A stretch of DNA of 64,000 nt from the NCBI RefSeq assembly GCF_040183065.1, contig NC_091126.1, forward strand, positions 145,230,204 to 145,294,203, given 5' to 3'. The translations under genes were made by a program, and so were the position numbers. This document shows, in pieces, positions 1 through 11,481 of this stretch; position 1 is the first letter of the stretch, and each line of letters begins with the position of its first letter. The notes beneath the pieces are model-generated. The model was not told where the DNA came from. It worked only from the letters and a program-made list of their open reading frames with translations, and did not search any database. Origin of the DNA: Periplaneta americana. Taxonomy: Eukaryota; Arthropoda; Insecta; Blattodea; Blattidae.

Positions 1-1606
1 GATATAATTCCTGTCCCATTACACCTCTCTTTTACGATTTTACAAATTACATTTAAATTCATTACTCCAATTTCCTCCCATAACCATCTTAGACCTCACC
101 TTGTTCTTTAAATCTTCTAGCCAATTGGATTTCAAATTCGTGTCCCGAAGAAAATATCCCACAGCTTATAGTAAGAATATTATTGTGAGGGTTAGTTTGC
201 TAGCTAGCTGCAAGTGGAAGCATAGCGAGGGAGGGAAGTTTCCCAGTCCATGGTTTTCTTCTCATGCACAAGTTGCTTTCAAGAGAGAATGAATGGCCTG
301 TACATTTTAGAGAGGTAATTCATTATAATATTCTGTGTCTGTTTGGCCAGTGACTTTATAATTTTGTCTTACTAGATCTGCCCGCCTTAAACAGGTATCC
401 TCAAAGAGAAGTTTTACTGTATTTCTTCTTTTAAGATTCAAATTGTTGTAATAGTATTTATTAGCAACTGAACCCATGTTCACATGAACTTTCTTTACAC
501 AATATGACTTCAGGAATAAGTTGAAGTGTGGGTAAAATGTTGTAAATTATTTTATATATTATTATTCCATAACATACACCAGCATTATTACTAAATAAAA
601 TAATTTGTTATATATTAGGATAAATGAGATATAATTCTTCACAATTTTTATTATGTATTTATGGGACGATGTTAGATTGCATCAGATCAGTTTGAAGTGG
701 ACAATTCAGCTTCTCTACAGACATGAGAAAGTACCTAAATCATGAGTTTCTTTCCCCTGATTATAAATTATACACTTGAATATGAATGATGAACAAAAGT
801 TTCCTTATAATTGAATGGCAAAGACAAGTCGAAGAGAGTATTTATGTGGACTTTTATTGTCTGCATTATTGTCTCTGTCAACTGTGGTGTATCAGCACAT
901 TTTCTTTTTATGAGCACTATACCTATAAAAAAAAATCCGCAGTTATTAACATATTGTCAGAACATTAACAAAAATAGCAGTGGCGGTTTCTGGCCTGGTT
1001 GTAGGTTTGTGCAATCACCACTTTTACCACTACCTTTATTACATTCTTTTAAAATTGAATCGAGATTGAATTGTTTCCACTCCCAAAAACATTTCATTTA
1101 ATCCCTTCTTAGCAGTGATTTGTTGAAAGCACTTTACAATCAACAGCAACACAACTTCGTTTGCATTCATTCCAGCAAGGTGTGGTAGTTGCTCTGCCAC
1201 CGAGTAGATGACCAGAACTTTAACTCACTTCTTGCACACGTGCATCTAACCTATTTCTTTCATAGCTGAAACCATTATGCTCTGTATTGTGAATTCTAGT
1301 GGCAGTTGGCTTGCAACCTTTGTGACAATGGTGAGTAGTGTTGCTGTTAGTGCTGATTACTTAAACTCGATAGTAACTCAATACATTTTCAACATGAATT
1401 CAATGTTCAGTTATTGTGAAAACCCTTCAGTCTGCATTCGACAGAAGACAAGTTGTAAATTAAAACTTCAGGGTGACCCATCTGGCTTTAAACATAGAGA
1501 AAACTACAAAAATAACCATAGAGCAAGAGAGGCTTTTGACATTATTCATGCTTTCAGCAGAAAGACTTTATACAATGTTGATTACACAACTTTTAACATT
1601 ATATCA
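1..1606. other. AT-rich stretch with no gene recognised
   Basis: Only short open frames without recognisable domains occur here on either strand. No tRNA-like boxes, terminal inverted repeats or coding similarity could be identified. It is probably intergenic or intronic DNA, or transposon sequence too decayed to recognise. Confidence 0.5.
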
Positions 1607-2004
1607 CTTCGGAATATGTATTATATTATATCTTTCGCGTGTTAAATATTACATATCTGCATATGTTCTACAAAAACACTTCCACATATGCAGAACGTAT
1701 CACAGACATGGAAATTCTACATATTCAACCAAAAAGCAAAAAACTAAACACACTAGAACAATACGAAATATATAGACACACAAAACCACATCCAAATGAA
1801 ATTCTCAACACACAACTCAATTTCAGAACACACACACAGTTTAACTCCACATTACACTACACAAACACACCCACACAGGAACACAAACAAAAGGTGCCAA
1901 GACCAGCACCAACCAGTTCTGAAGATGGGCCATAACAGGCTGAAACTAGTTAACCAGGTACTGTAATATTTAACACGCGAAAGATATATAATACATATTC
2001 CGAA
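1607..2004 (+). mobile_element. Penelope-like retroelement fragment bounded by inverted repeats
   Basis: The frame at 1639-1935 contains EILHIQPKSKKLNTLEQYEI followed by YRHTKPHPNEILNTQ. This resembles the C-terminal tail of Penelope-like elements, where a leucine-rich LEEFEIYKH-type segment precedes NPxxILN. The fragment is flanked by nearly identical inverted arms at 1608-1653 and 1962-2004, which differ mainly by a three-base length change. Inverted flanking copies of terminal sequence are known for Penelope-like elements. Only the 3' end is present and no reverse transcriptase core is visible. The family call rests on remembered motif similarity. Confidence 0.55.
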
Positions 2005-2844
2005 GGAAAGACTTTATTGTGAGCATTTCCAGTTCAACCATAAAGTAATTGATAAGTTCGCTCACAGAAAAGAATTTAGAATGGACTTCCTTTCCAGTAG
2101 GACTATGTGACTTAGAAAAATGTTTAATATATGTACTGTATAGCATTATTACGTATTTTAATTGTTTATATAACTTTAATCTCAGCTGAGTCTATACATA
2201 TTTATGTTTTATTCGCAATTTTATTGCAAAAGGAATTCCCTTTCTCATATTTCGTTACTTGTCTCTTTCTGTCAGGGTTAAATCTGTGTTGCATAGTTGG
2301 AAGGTCGTTTTCCAAATTGTGAATTTTATAGATAGCAACCACCAAAAGAAAAAAACTATACCACGAACCGCCACTGAAAAAAAAAAAAACTCTTTCTTCC
2401 CTTGAAACTGACAAGCAATTCTATACAATGTAATTTCAGTTGAGTTCTGTTGTATTTGTTGTACTGTAGCAATGTACCACTGTTTTCATGATTTTATATA
2501 ATATAATTAACACGAAGTTAATATATTAGTAAAATGTGAATTTCTAAAACGACTGAACAAAACATATACCTGCCTCTGTTCACACTAATGAATATGCGCT
2601 CTACCCCATCCCCTTCCATAGCTATATGATTTTATTGATAACAACCAAGCTTCCCTCAGCCACCTGACTTCACATAACAGTTTAAAATTGATTCACCATA
2701 CAGTTTGGAATAGTTAAATTAACATCTGTTAGCCATTGCATTGGTAATATCATTCTGTGGTTGTTTTAATAAAGTATTTGTGTTATCAGAAGTTACAAGG
2801 TGAAAGACATATTCACTTATGTCAAAGGTGGAAATAATCTGTTG
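2005..2844. other. No gene or element recognised
   Basis: AT-rich sequence with short chance frames and an A-tract near 2377-2389. I see no repeat ends or coding similarity. Confidence 0.5.
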
Positions 2845-2855
2845 TATAGTACATA

Positions 2856-3169
2856 TAGGTCCCGCACCATGGTTTAAGGCATCCTGCCTAGGACTCCGTT
2901 ACGGAATGCACGCTGGTTCAAGTCCTCATGGGGGAAGAAATTTTCTCATGAAATTTCGGCCAGTGTATGGGACCGATGCCCACCCAGCACCATGATGAAC
3001 TTGGGGAGCTATGGTAGGTAGCGAAATCCGGTTGCGAAAGCTATAACGGCTGGGGGGATCATCGTGCTAACCACATGATACCTCCATTATGGTTGGATGA
3101 TCGTCCACCTCTGCTTCGGCATGTGGGCGTGAGGCCAGCAGCTGGGCCCTTCACGAGCTGTAGTGCCAC

Positions 3170-3216
<47 letters not shown>

Positions 3217-3221
3217 ATTAT
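2856..3221 (+). mobile_element. tRNA-derived SINE with (ATT)n tail, 11-bp TSD
   Basis: The head is tRNA-like. It has an A-box-like region near 2870 and the B-box GGTTCAAGTCC near 2932. A roughly 200-bp body follows, ending in GGGCCCTTCACGAGCTGTAG, then an (ATT)n tract at about 3169-3214. The direct repeat TATAGTACATA at 2845-2855 and 3222-3232 is a clean target-site duplication, so both ends are fixed by the sequence. A short 3' relative of this family lies at 34880-34945. Confidence 0.85.
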
Positions 3222-3538
3222 TATAGTACATACAGAGTTCTGCAGGACCAGGTGCACAAGCAGAAAACAAGAGATCAAGCCCAGCCTAACTGGTTAAGGC
3301 TACACACATCTCTTTCGAAAACTGAGTGACCAAGTCTAAATGTCACGCTTTAATCCAGTGTTCGATGCGAGTCTGCTACTTCATACAGCACCAGTCAACC
3401 AAAGCCTCATTTAGACTATAGGTTACGATTAAGGAGAACCATAGGTACTATGTTGTGTTGGCCTTCGTTTTAACTGTCAATTTGAAACCAGTGAAATGTT
3501 CTGATAATGTTTTAGGAGACTAACTCTAATACAGTATA

Positions 3539-3792
3539 GTCCACACCTGTGGAGTAACGGTCAGCGCGTCTGGCCGCAAAAGGTGGCCTGGGTTCGAACC
3601 CCAGTCGGGGCAAGTTATCTGTTTGAGGTTTTTTCCGAGGTTTTCCCTCAATCCAATACGAGCAAATGCTGGGTAACTTTCGGTGCTGGACCCCGGACTC
3701 ATTTCATCAGCATTATCCCCTTCATATCATTCAGACGCTAAATAACCTAGATGTTGATACAGCGTCGTAAAATAACCCAATAAAATAAAAAA
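3539..3792 (+). mobile_element. tRNA-derived SINE (CACCTGTGGAGTAACGG family), 12-bp TSD
   Basis: The tRNA-like head contains GTGGAGTAACGGTCAGCGCG (A-box side) and the B-box GGTTCGAACCCC. The body includes GAGGTTTTTTCCGAGG and TTCAGACGCTAAATAACC, and it ends in an A/T-rich AATAAAATAAA tail. TAATACAGTATA flanks it at 3527-3538 and 3793-3804 as a target-site duplication. Relatives in this window are at 32945-33201 (plus), 22606-22840 (minus) and, more diverged, 48341-48597 (minus). From memory this family is very common in cockroach genomes. Confidence 0.9.
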
Positions 3793-3804
3793 TAATACAG
3801 TATA

Positions 3805-4643
3805 AACAAAGTGTACCGTATTCCCTTATTTCATTAAGTATTTTGTTAAGTTATTAGAATGTTAACAATAGCTTTTATTTAAAGGATCACTTTTATATTC
3901 CTTTAAATTAATGAATAAGGTTGCTATATTTAAAAAAGTGAAAATCCGGGACACTTTACTTTCTTTCATCTTTAAAATGTGCTTAATGAAAAAGTGGCAA
4001 AAGTATATTAATTAATTCAATTGAATTAGATGGTATGAAATAAACTAAAGATTAAAAATAAAATACTTGACTAATAAAGGCTTAACATAGGCTACATTGT
4101 TACAAATAAATAAATTCACATTATTGAGATGTTCAAGCACCATTTTCATCATCCTGTGTCCGTGCATCTGAGTGCTCCCTTGAATCATGAATTTGTTGAA
4201 GTAATTTTTTGTATTTAATTATTTTCTGTTGATGCTCTAGCCATAATAAATCGAAAAACATTTTCACTTAATAATTTTCTCTTTTGTCAATATATTTTCA
4301 AAATTTTTCATTGCTTCTTATATGGTGTAATTGGTAATCTGATGACAAGGCTTGCCAACAAGAAACGTAATTTTCTTCTTGCCACTGTTGTGGACAGCTG
4401 TAAAATTATAATGTTGCCATGTCCATAAATTGAAGAGAATAACACTTTGTGAAAATAAAGGCATAAACATTATTTTAATGAACAACTAGTAAACAACAAA
4501 AAGAAAGGAATATGGTATATATTTATTTATTCTAAAAAGAAATGTTACAGATGCCTAAAATACTGTTGGACATTCAAGTAGTGAAATAATTTTTTGGAAA
4601 TCCTCTCCTTTGGGTTTAGTTCATTCAGAAAGGCCTTGCTTCA
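3805..4643. other. Unassigned, possibly outer part of an old hAT element
   Basis: No intact gene. Near 3916-3956 the sequence GGTTGCTATATTT followed by AAATCCGGGACAC resembles the start of hAT elements whose ends read GGTTGCCA...GGGACA. A possible partner in reverse orientation (GGGACACCTGGCAACTCTA) lies at about 9460-9478. No matching TSD was found, so pairing them is only a suggestion. Confidence 0.25.
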
Positions 4644-4650
4644 CTACTAG

Positions 4651-4833
4651 CACAGTCTACTATATACAGTCACGAAGCTTGAGTTTTGAGGGTGCTTGAA
4701 ACAATAGACTGTGACGGTTCTATTTTGCATTGCCTGTAATGAAGCGATATTAGCGATCCTAGTGGTGAGCAACTATCTAATATTTGCATATTTACTACGT
4801 ATTGAGCTTCGCGACTGTATATACTAGACTGTG
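4651..4833. mobile_element. 183-bp MITE, 29-bp TIRs, 7-bp TSD (CACAGTCTA family)
   Basis: The ends are near-perfect 29-bp inverted repeats starting CACAGTCTA and ending CGAAGCT, with two mismatches. CTACTAG flanks the element on both sides (4644-4650 and 4834-4840), a 7-bp target-site duplication. A second full copy of exactly the same length is at 62133-62315, also with a 7-bp duplication. A right-hand piece lies at 30253-30353 and a left-end piece at 24152-24185. It has no coding capacity. Confidence 0.9.
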
Positions 4834-5109
4834 CTACTAGGATAAGAGAGATCGACATAGGAGAAATGATGTTATGGCAGTTGCTGCTTGTGCAGGATAA
4901 GCCTACACGAGACTGCATCCTTGGACAGATGAGGTAGGAGGAGGAGAAAGGGACTGGGTAGAGGGTTCAAGTATATTCAAGAGTAAGCAAATCTTGACCT
5001 AGCATAACCACTATTTTGCACTGCTCTAGTACATAGCTGCCCCTTTGAACAGTCCAAGAGGTTTGTTCAATAGATGACCTTAAAAATAGTTCATTTCTTA
5101 ATTTCATAT

Positions 5110-5838
5110 ATGTACGTATGTATTTATTTACACTGCAAGTGGGCAAGCACCCGGTGGCAGTGGTATACACAATAAAATTACAATACACAATACAATTATA
5201 CAATTCACAATACAATTAAGAATACACAATACAATTTAACACAATAATTACATATGTATAGGCCCTACATAAGTTCCAATAGTCTTTCACTTTACTCTCA
5301 TCTCACTCACTGTAGTGGCACTATGACGCATTTCAGTGACACTTTAGGACACATTTCATTGACGCTATAAATTATCACTGATCAGAACTATTCACTGCAC
5401 TGTAAAACCATAACTTCACTGACTCACCTCGCTTCACTGATACAACAGTTAAAATAAGACAGATAATTACACCCTTATGCATACTTATAAACAGAACTAC
5501 ATTTAAGCTAAACATTTCTAGTCTAAGGCCCACTTACACGCTATTTTTTAAATAATTTATAATTGAAACCATGGGAGTAACTCGTCAGGCTAAATAAATA
5601 CATGTTACCTTAAAGAAATTAAATGTTAAATGTCACTTTAATTTTAATTTGCACTTTATACACAACTTTTTAAGTTATTCTTGAATCTCCTTAAGGAAGG
5701 ACAGCCCTCAAAGACCGCTGGTAATATACATATTGGGTATATTATTTTCAAGAATAGGGTTAAGTGAGCAGTCATTGAAATCTCTAAGACTAGTCTCCTG
5801 AAGATTCAAAAAGAAAATACGTTGAGTTCTGAATACAG
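5110..5838 (-). mobile_element. 5'-truncated LINE fragment, interrupted by a hAT element
   Basis: Read on the minus strand, the part near 5838-5650 encodes LRTQRIFFLNLQETSLRDF and then ENNIPNMYITSGL, which looks like the C-terminal tail of a non-LTR retrotransposon ORF2. The 3' UTR runs to about 5110 and ends in AT-rich repeats (AATACACAATACAATT as seen on the plus strand). The coding tail is cut at 5839 by the hAT element, and LINE-like sequence may resume after 6954. The clade was not determined. Confidence 0.5.
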
Positions 5839-6946
5839 CAGTAACGGCTGGTGGTCAAAATAATGAGTGTGCTACAATCTCTATATCGGCCTACTGTATA
5901 CACTTACCGTATATGTATTTATCTTAATTTGAGTTTCTCCTAGTGATGAAATATGAAGTCCATACGACGTTCCTTCCTACTGCAGAACTTTTCAATTACC
6001 ATGTTAAACCCCTCCATCTTGGACATCATATTCTTTTCTATTGACAGTATTGCAAGAGCAGTGAGGCGATCCTGGGACATAGTGTTCCTTAAAAACGTTT
6101 TTATGCGTTTCAAGCAAGAAAAACATCTTTCTGGCTCAGCAGTGGTCATTGGTGTTGTAACCGAAATATTTAACAACTTCGTTACTTCACAGAATGGATC
6201 CTGTGAAGTGTTGGAGGCTACGTTTTGTAACAATTGAACAGCCATCTATATTTCGGAAGTCGGGTCTTCTGTATAGAACTCCAAGTTGTGTCTTTAACGC
6301 TCTTTTGTTCAGTACAGTATAGTTGTTGACAGCAACTTCAAGTTTGCGTTCAGGAAAATTATGCGAAAAATTGTCAAAAAATTTGCTGTTTAACAGTTTT
6401 ATTGTGTCTAGGTAGCTTAAAGACTGGAAACAATAAATAGTTTCCTGAATTATATGGTCACATACTTCCTTGGCTTCTATTTTCTGGGATTCCATTTTCC
6501 ATCGTGTGCTGACTGATTCAGGAGGAACCTCAAAAAACAGGTAGATGGCAGTCGGACACTTATATTACCAAATACATTGTACATAGTTCCGAGTTCCTCC
6601 ACAAACAAGCATTCTTTCGTTATGCTTTACTTTTGCAATCTCCAAGCTGTGTCGTGCTGAAGCTGACTACAGCACTTCCTCACGTAAAAATAGCCAATCA
6701 GAGCAGTGATTTCAGCTCCGCACAGCTGCATTAATCGTCTACATTGTCGTGTAGAATTTTGAGTAGCACAACATACCCCCTGAGGCACCGAAGACGAAAG
6801 ACTAAACACTCTATAACACGTCATGAACATAACCACGGGAAATTGTCAAATGACAAATCAAATACTATGGTATTGCAAATACATTATTTGAGCAAAAATT
6901 ATCATTGTGCTGTAGTACTGTAGCACATAAAAATGGGCTGCCCCTG
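5839..6946 (-). mobile_element. hAT transposon derivative with 8-bp TSD
   Basis: GAATACAG flanks both ends (5831-5838 and 6947-6954), an 8-bp target-site duplication as expected for hAT. The ends are imperfect inverted repeats: the left starts CAGTAACGGCTGG and the right, in reverse, starts CAGGGGCAGCCC. Both lead into a similar TGTGCTAC block. It carries a remnant of the transposase on the minus strand. At 1108 bp it lacks most of a full transposase and is an internally deleted copy. Confidence 0.85.
5940..6545 (-). pseudogene. hAT transposase C-terminal remnant (ZMYM1-like type)
   Basis: Two overlapping minus-strand frames cover the end of a hAT transposase. The first holds MESQKIEAKEVCDHIIQETI, with the residues FFEVPPESVSTRW readable just upstream. 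The second holds the dimerisation-domain hallmark LLNISVTTPMTTAEPERCFS followed by LKRIKTFLRNTMSQDRLTAL and AILSIEKNM. The frame changes at about 6187-6245 and the catalytic N-terminal half is absent, so it is non-functional. It lies within the TIR-bounded element at 5839-6946, which supports it being that element's own transposase rather than a host gene. Confidence 0.8.
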
Positions 6947-7394
6947 GAATACAGTATGATCTGTATTATTCGCGGTAATGAAGGGGATGGATTGTATGGT
7001 TAATTGAAAGCATTGGATAGTTCATACCATAAAAGATTTTCATAAATTAAGTGAATAATACTTAATTTCGTAAACTCAAGCTCCTGCCATACTGCAACTA
7101 TTGGTGTCTTAATACTACAATATACAATGTTATGCTGGTTATAAATAATAAACAGAATTAAGTACAGTAATACATAGCACTTTATCCTTGTATTTTATTA
7201 AATCTCGCTCACTTGTAATGCCAATTTCATATTCTGGTGCGAAGCAAGCTAGTTTCTCCTTTCCCAAACTGCTAAATTATTTGCACTTTTTGATAGCACA
7301 ACACCTTTTCTTGCTGCATGAACATTCAGTTCTCTAGCCACTACTTTAAATCAAAACAATCAATTATTACCACTCAAACCATAGATGAATTTTG

Positions 7395-7505
7395 ACCTCA
7401 CTCACTAAAGCTTTCCAGAGATTTTTGTCTTCAGGTGCGTCTTGATGCCTCTTGGAGATATAGTTCACTTGGTCTTCCATCGGAGTCATCACCTACCAAG
7501 TGGTC
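7395..7505 (-). pseudogene. Possible LINE ORF2 C-terminal remnant (RTE-like)
   Basis: On the minus strand one frame reads DAPEDKNLWKALVSEVKIHL. This resembles the AQDRxxWRxLV tail of RTE-type LINE proteins, and a GRRPLGR-like segment precedes it in another frame. It is short and frame-broken, so the call is tentative. Confidence 0.35.
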
Positions 7506-7969
7506 TTCTTCCTTTGAGTCTTTTTTTTTTTTTTGGAAGAGATTTATATAGTCTTGGCTTAGAATATGACTTAGTCCTTTGCTTTTCACGAATGCTGCTA
7601 CTAGGGTTAAAAGGTTTTCAGAATGCCAATAAAGGACAAGATGAGGTCGAGTCTTGAAGTATGATGTCTATTACAAGAAAAATGCAATTTTTTTTTTTCA
7701 GAAAATCCCATATGCACACCATGCCATATTATTGACATTGTTTTGTACAAACATATCTAAAAACACTCCTAATTACCACCTTTTTTATTATAACTTTGTT
7801 ACTTGGGATTTAGATTAAAAAGAAATGCAAATGTTTTTGTACTACAATACTAAATTATCCAATAAAATTATTGATTTCTGTTTAAAAGTACACATATTTA
7901 TAAGCCGAAATATAGCATTACTGTATAGTACAAAGTATATTATGGTCATTAATATTTTGTTTCTTTTTT

Positions 7970-8439
7970 AACATAAATTAGCAAAGATGGTAATTGCTTC
8001 AGAAAATGAATGACCTCTATGATTACAATTTAAGGTAACTTGGACCTCAGCTTTCGTGAGATTTGTAGAACATCTGTTCCTTTCATCCCTTCACTTATTT
8101 TTCGTAACAGGAAATAGACTTTCTACATAGGCATTCGAACCTGAAATAGACAGGCAATAGGATACTAACATTAACATGTGTGGAACTTCACTTAAATTGA
8201 CTTCGGAAACAAATTGGCCCTTTTTGTATTTAGGCCTACATTTTCATTGTGTTGAGTAGTTACTTTCTCAATTATGTGTTCCTTAAATTAAAAACATTCC
8301 TCATAAAAACTGTCTACATTGAAATCTGGACAAACATCTGTTAGTTTTAAAGAATGTACAATTTGTTCAATTTTTTAAATTTCAATACAGGTTAGATTTA
8401 GTGGACTCAGATCTTCGAAAATATTTCTCAATATAGTTA
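7970..8439 (-). pseudogene. Old hAT transposase C-terminal remnant
   Basis: The minus strand contains FNVDSFYEECFNLR, then LMLVSYCLSISGSNAYVES and, in a shifted frame, RNRCSTNLTKAEVQVTLNCN. The SNAYVES block and the following NRL...LKAELQV-like block are the usual hAT C-terminal dimerisation motifs. The copy has stops and at least one frame change. The Tigger element at 8440-9337 lies immediately beside it and probably interrupted its flank. Confidence 0.55.
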
Positions 8440-9337
8440 CAGTCAACTCTGGATATAGTGAACATTCGGCTATAGTGAACCTAAATCGCTGGCCCCAACT
8501 CGCATACATTAAAAGTACATTAATATTTCTGTTTATAGTGAACCTTGTATCCTGACAAATTATTTGAAATCAGACCTTCTTGTATAAAATTAAAAGAATG
8601 TGTTGAGAACAACATTCTAAGTTTCTTACTCCTTTAGTCAAATGACAAAGGTAGGATTAGTGATTCCTAGACAATAAGCTGTAATGTAAATCCAGGCAAC
8701 ATGTGATGACCTTGCCTCACTCCACCGTCGAAGGTTTGACATTCTTTTCTCAAGTACTCTACTGTTATTTCTAATCCTCCACTGTCAAAGGGTCGCCTTT
8801 TGTTCTCAGAAACATTTCCATTATGACAGATAACATTGAAACCAACAGAAAATAAATTTGTCTTCTTTTATTAAAAGGGAACAGACATTATATCCAGAGC
8901 ATAAATGAAGGTAAGATTTCGATGGCTTTCAAACTCCATCAATCCTCTCCCAGTTTCCATTAAGTAACCCGGGAAATTCCAAGGCTGAGTAATGCAGTCA
9001 CACCATAACAGCATTTGTCTGTTTCTAGTGTTCCAACAGTGAATACACTGTATAAAAATGTCGAAGCGTAAAGTGCTTTCTTTGGAAGATATGGTGAATA
9101 TTATAAGTGACATTGAACGTGGTCTTTCACAAGCGGATGTGGGTCAACAGCATAGTTTAAGTAAATCAACTGTTAGTAACAGTATAGAGTGTAATCCATT
9201 CCACAAAAATGAAATATTTTATTTTCATGTTCACAATTTCATTTATTTCTGCCATTTAAAGTTAGGGGAGAGACACTTCGGATATAGTGAACGAAATATG
9301 CAAGTCCACAGAGGTTCACTATATCTGGAGCTGACTA
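8440..9337 (+). mobile_element. Tigger/pogo deletion derivative
   Basis: The terminal inverted repeats start CAGTCAACTCTGGATATAG (left) and, in reverse, agTCAGCTCCAGATATAG (right), and TA lies at each flank. Each end also has a second inner TATAGTGAAC motif. Near the right side is the start of a pogo-type transposase at 9058. The element is about 900 bp, far short of a full-length copy, so most of the transposase is deleted. Confidence 0.8.
9058..9190 (+). pseudogene. Tigger transposase N-terminus (CENP-B-like HTH), truncated
   Basis: ATG at 9058 begins MSKRKVLSLEDMVNIISDIE, continuing RGLSQADVGQQHSLSKSTVS. This is the N-terminal helix-turn-helix of pogo/Tigger transposases and CENP-B (typical KRKxLSLxxKVxII...SKSTVS). 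After about residue 43 the similarity ends, so the rest of the DNA-binding region and the DDE catalytic domain are missing. It sits inside the TIRs of the element at 8440-9337. Confidence 0.75.
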
Positions 9338-9642
9338 TATATGATTTTTCCAAGTTACAGCACTACTATAAAGTGCATTCATTTACTAGACCATAAATAC
9401 GGGATTTTGGACTTACCATACAAGGTCAACAAGGGATAAGCTTTTACAGTCTCAAATATGGGACACCTGGCAACTCTAGCTACTACATTTGAATCTTTAT
9501 GGATATGGTAGTTATTAATTGCCTACTTTTTAGAATTCTCCAAGAATCATTTGTAGAATGGGACCGAAATCTTAATCTATTTTCGAAAGTAAGAATTGAT
9601 TTTGCTGATTTTATTGGTTACAAAGTTTGAGTTTCTACAGAG

Positions 9643-9950
9643 TTTTTTTTTTTTTTTTTTTTTTTTTGCTAATGGCAGATACTTTTCGTCATTCGCCCAT
9701 ATGAAGCCAGTTGTGTAGACCAATTTACTGACAGAGTCATTGCCCAGGTGGCTGATCTACACTATACCCACGATGGGAGGTGATGGTGATTTGTTGGGAT
9801 GCCACAGGGGGACCAAAGTTCTGGAGAAAACCCTTGTTACCTGGACCGTGGACTTGCCCAAAACAAATTATAAATCAGTGATACACCGGAGATCGAACCC
9901 GGGTCCACAGGATTATAAGTCCAGCACTTTAGCCATCCACTGTGGCGACA
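9643..9950 (-). mobile_element. tRNA-derived SINE, minus strand, with 25-nt poly-T (poly-A) end
   Basis: Read in reverse, the sequence from 9950 starts CGCCACAGTGGATGGC and carries the B-box GGTTCGATCTCC near 9893, both tRNA-like. The body ends at an uninterrupted 25-T tract at 9643-9667 that would be the poly-A tail. TTTCTAC occurs on both sides (just before the tract and at 9951), a possible short target-site duplication. It is a different SINE family from the one at 3539. Confidence 0.7.
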
Positions 9951-10096
9951 TTTCTACTATATATAATACCAGTAATACAGGTAAAATTATTGTTTTGTAA
10001 CACTATTTAATTCTGCAGAGCAGGATTGGGATGAATGATATACCCACAATTAGCAAGAGAAATTGCACATGCGGAACTTAAACTGAAATGAAAATA

Positions 10097-11467
10097 CTTA
10101 CTTACTTACAAATGGCTTTTAAGGAACCCGAAGGTTCATTGCCGCCCTCACATAAGCCAGCCAGTGGTCCCTATCCTGTGCAAGATCAATCCAGTCTCTA
10201 TCATCATACCCCACCTCCCTCAAATCCATTTTAATATTATCCTCCCATCTACGTCTCGGCCTCCCTAAAGGTCTTTTTCCCTCTGGTCTCCCAACTAACA
10301 CTCTATATGCATTTCTGGATTCGCCCATACGTGCTACATGCCCTGCCCATCTCAAACGTCTGGATTTAATGTTCCTAATTATGTCAGGTGAAGAATACAA
10401 TGCGTGCAGTTCTGTGTTGTGTAACTTTCTCCATTCTCCTGTAACTTCATCCTGCTTAGCCCCAAATATTTTCCTAAGCACCTTATTCTCAAACACCCTT
10501 AACCTATGTTCCTCTCTCAGAGTGAGAGTCCAAGTTTCATAACCATACAGAAGAACCGGTAATATAACTGTTTTATAAATTCTAACTTTCAGATTTTTGG
10601 ACAGCAGACTGGATGATAAGAGCTTCTCAACCGAATAATAACACGCATTTCCCATATTTATTCTGCGTTTAATTTCCTCCCGAGTGTCATTTATATTTGT
10701 TACTGTTGCTCCACGATATTTGAATTTTTCCACCTCTTCGAAGGATAAATCTCCAATTTTATATTTCCATTTCGTACAATATTCTGGTCACGAGACATAA
10801 TCATATACTTTGTCTTTTCGGGATTTACTTCCAAACCGATCGCTTTACTTGCTTCAAGTAAAATTTCCGCGTTTTCCCTAATCATTTGTGTATTTTCTCC
10901 TAACATATTCACGTCATCCTCATAGACAAGAAGCTGATGTAACCCGTTCAAGTCCAAACCCTGCCTGTTATCCTGAACTTTCCTAATGGCATATTCTAGA
11001 GCGAAGTTAAAAAGTAAAGGTGATAGTGCATCTCCCTGCTTTAGCCCGCAGTGAATTGGAAAAGCAGCAGATAGAAACTGACCTATATGGACTCTGGTGT
11101 ATGTTTCACTGAGACACATTTTAATTAAGTAATCGAACTAGTTTCTTGGGAATACCAAATTCAATAAGAATATCATATAATACTTCCCTCTTAACAGAGT
11201 CATATGCCTTTTTGAAATCTATGAATAACTGATGCACTGTACCCTTATACTCTCATTTTTTCTCCATTATCTGTCGAATACAAAAAATCTGACCAATAGT
11301 CTATCTATTACGCCGAAAACCACACTGATGATCCCCAATAATTTCATCTACGTACGGAGTTAATCTGCTCAAAAGAATATTGGACAAAATTTTGTACAAC
11401 GTCAACAAAAGTGATATTCCTCAAAAGTTACCACAGTTGGTTTTGTTCCCCTTTTTAAAAATAGGTA
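10097..11467 (-). mobile_element. 5'-truncated RTE LINE copy, 14-bp TSD
   Basis: This is a reverse-oriented copy of the 3' half of the intact RTE at 56296-59519. It begins within the reverse transcriptase region (IVPIFKKG equivalent) and ends with the family's AAAAGCCATTTGTAAGTAAG tail. CTGAAATGAAAATA lies at 10083-10096 and 11468-11481 as a 14-bp target-site duplication. The frame is broken: 10700-11119 holds the RT core, with YEDD where the intact copy has YADD, and 10119-10733 holds the C-terminal tail ending in [10 protein letters not shown]. Reverse transcriptase activity is lost. Confidence 0.9.
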
Positions 11468-11481
11468 CTGAAATGAAAATA

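Noticed and set aside
1277-1645. 122-codon plus-strand frame
   Set aside because: No recognisable motif, overlaps other equally long frames and the Penelope arm; consistent with chance in AT-rich DNA.
3912-9478. Single large hAT element spanning from GGTTGCTATATTT to GGCAACTCTA
   Set aside because: The ends are only loosely similar and no 8-bp duplication matches, so only the internal remnant is annotated.
9643-9667. Poly-T tract as a terminator
   Set aside because: It is the reverse-strand poly-A end of a SINE.
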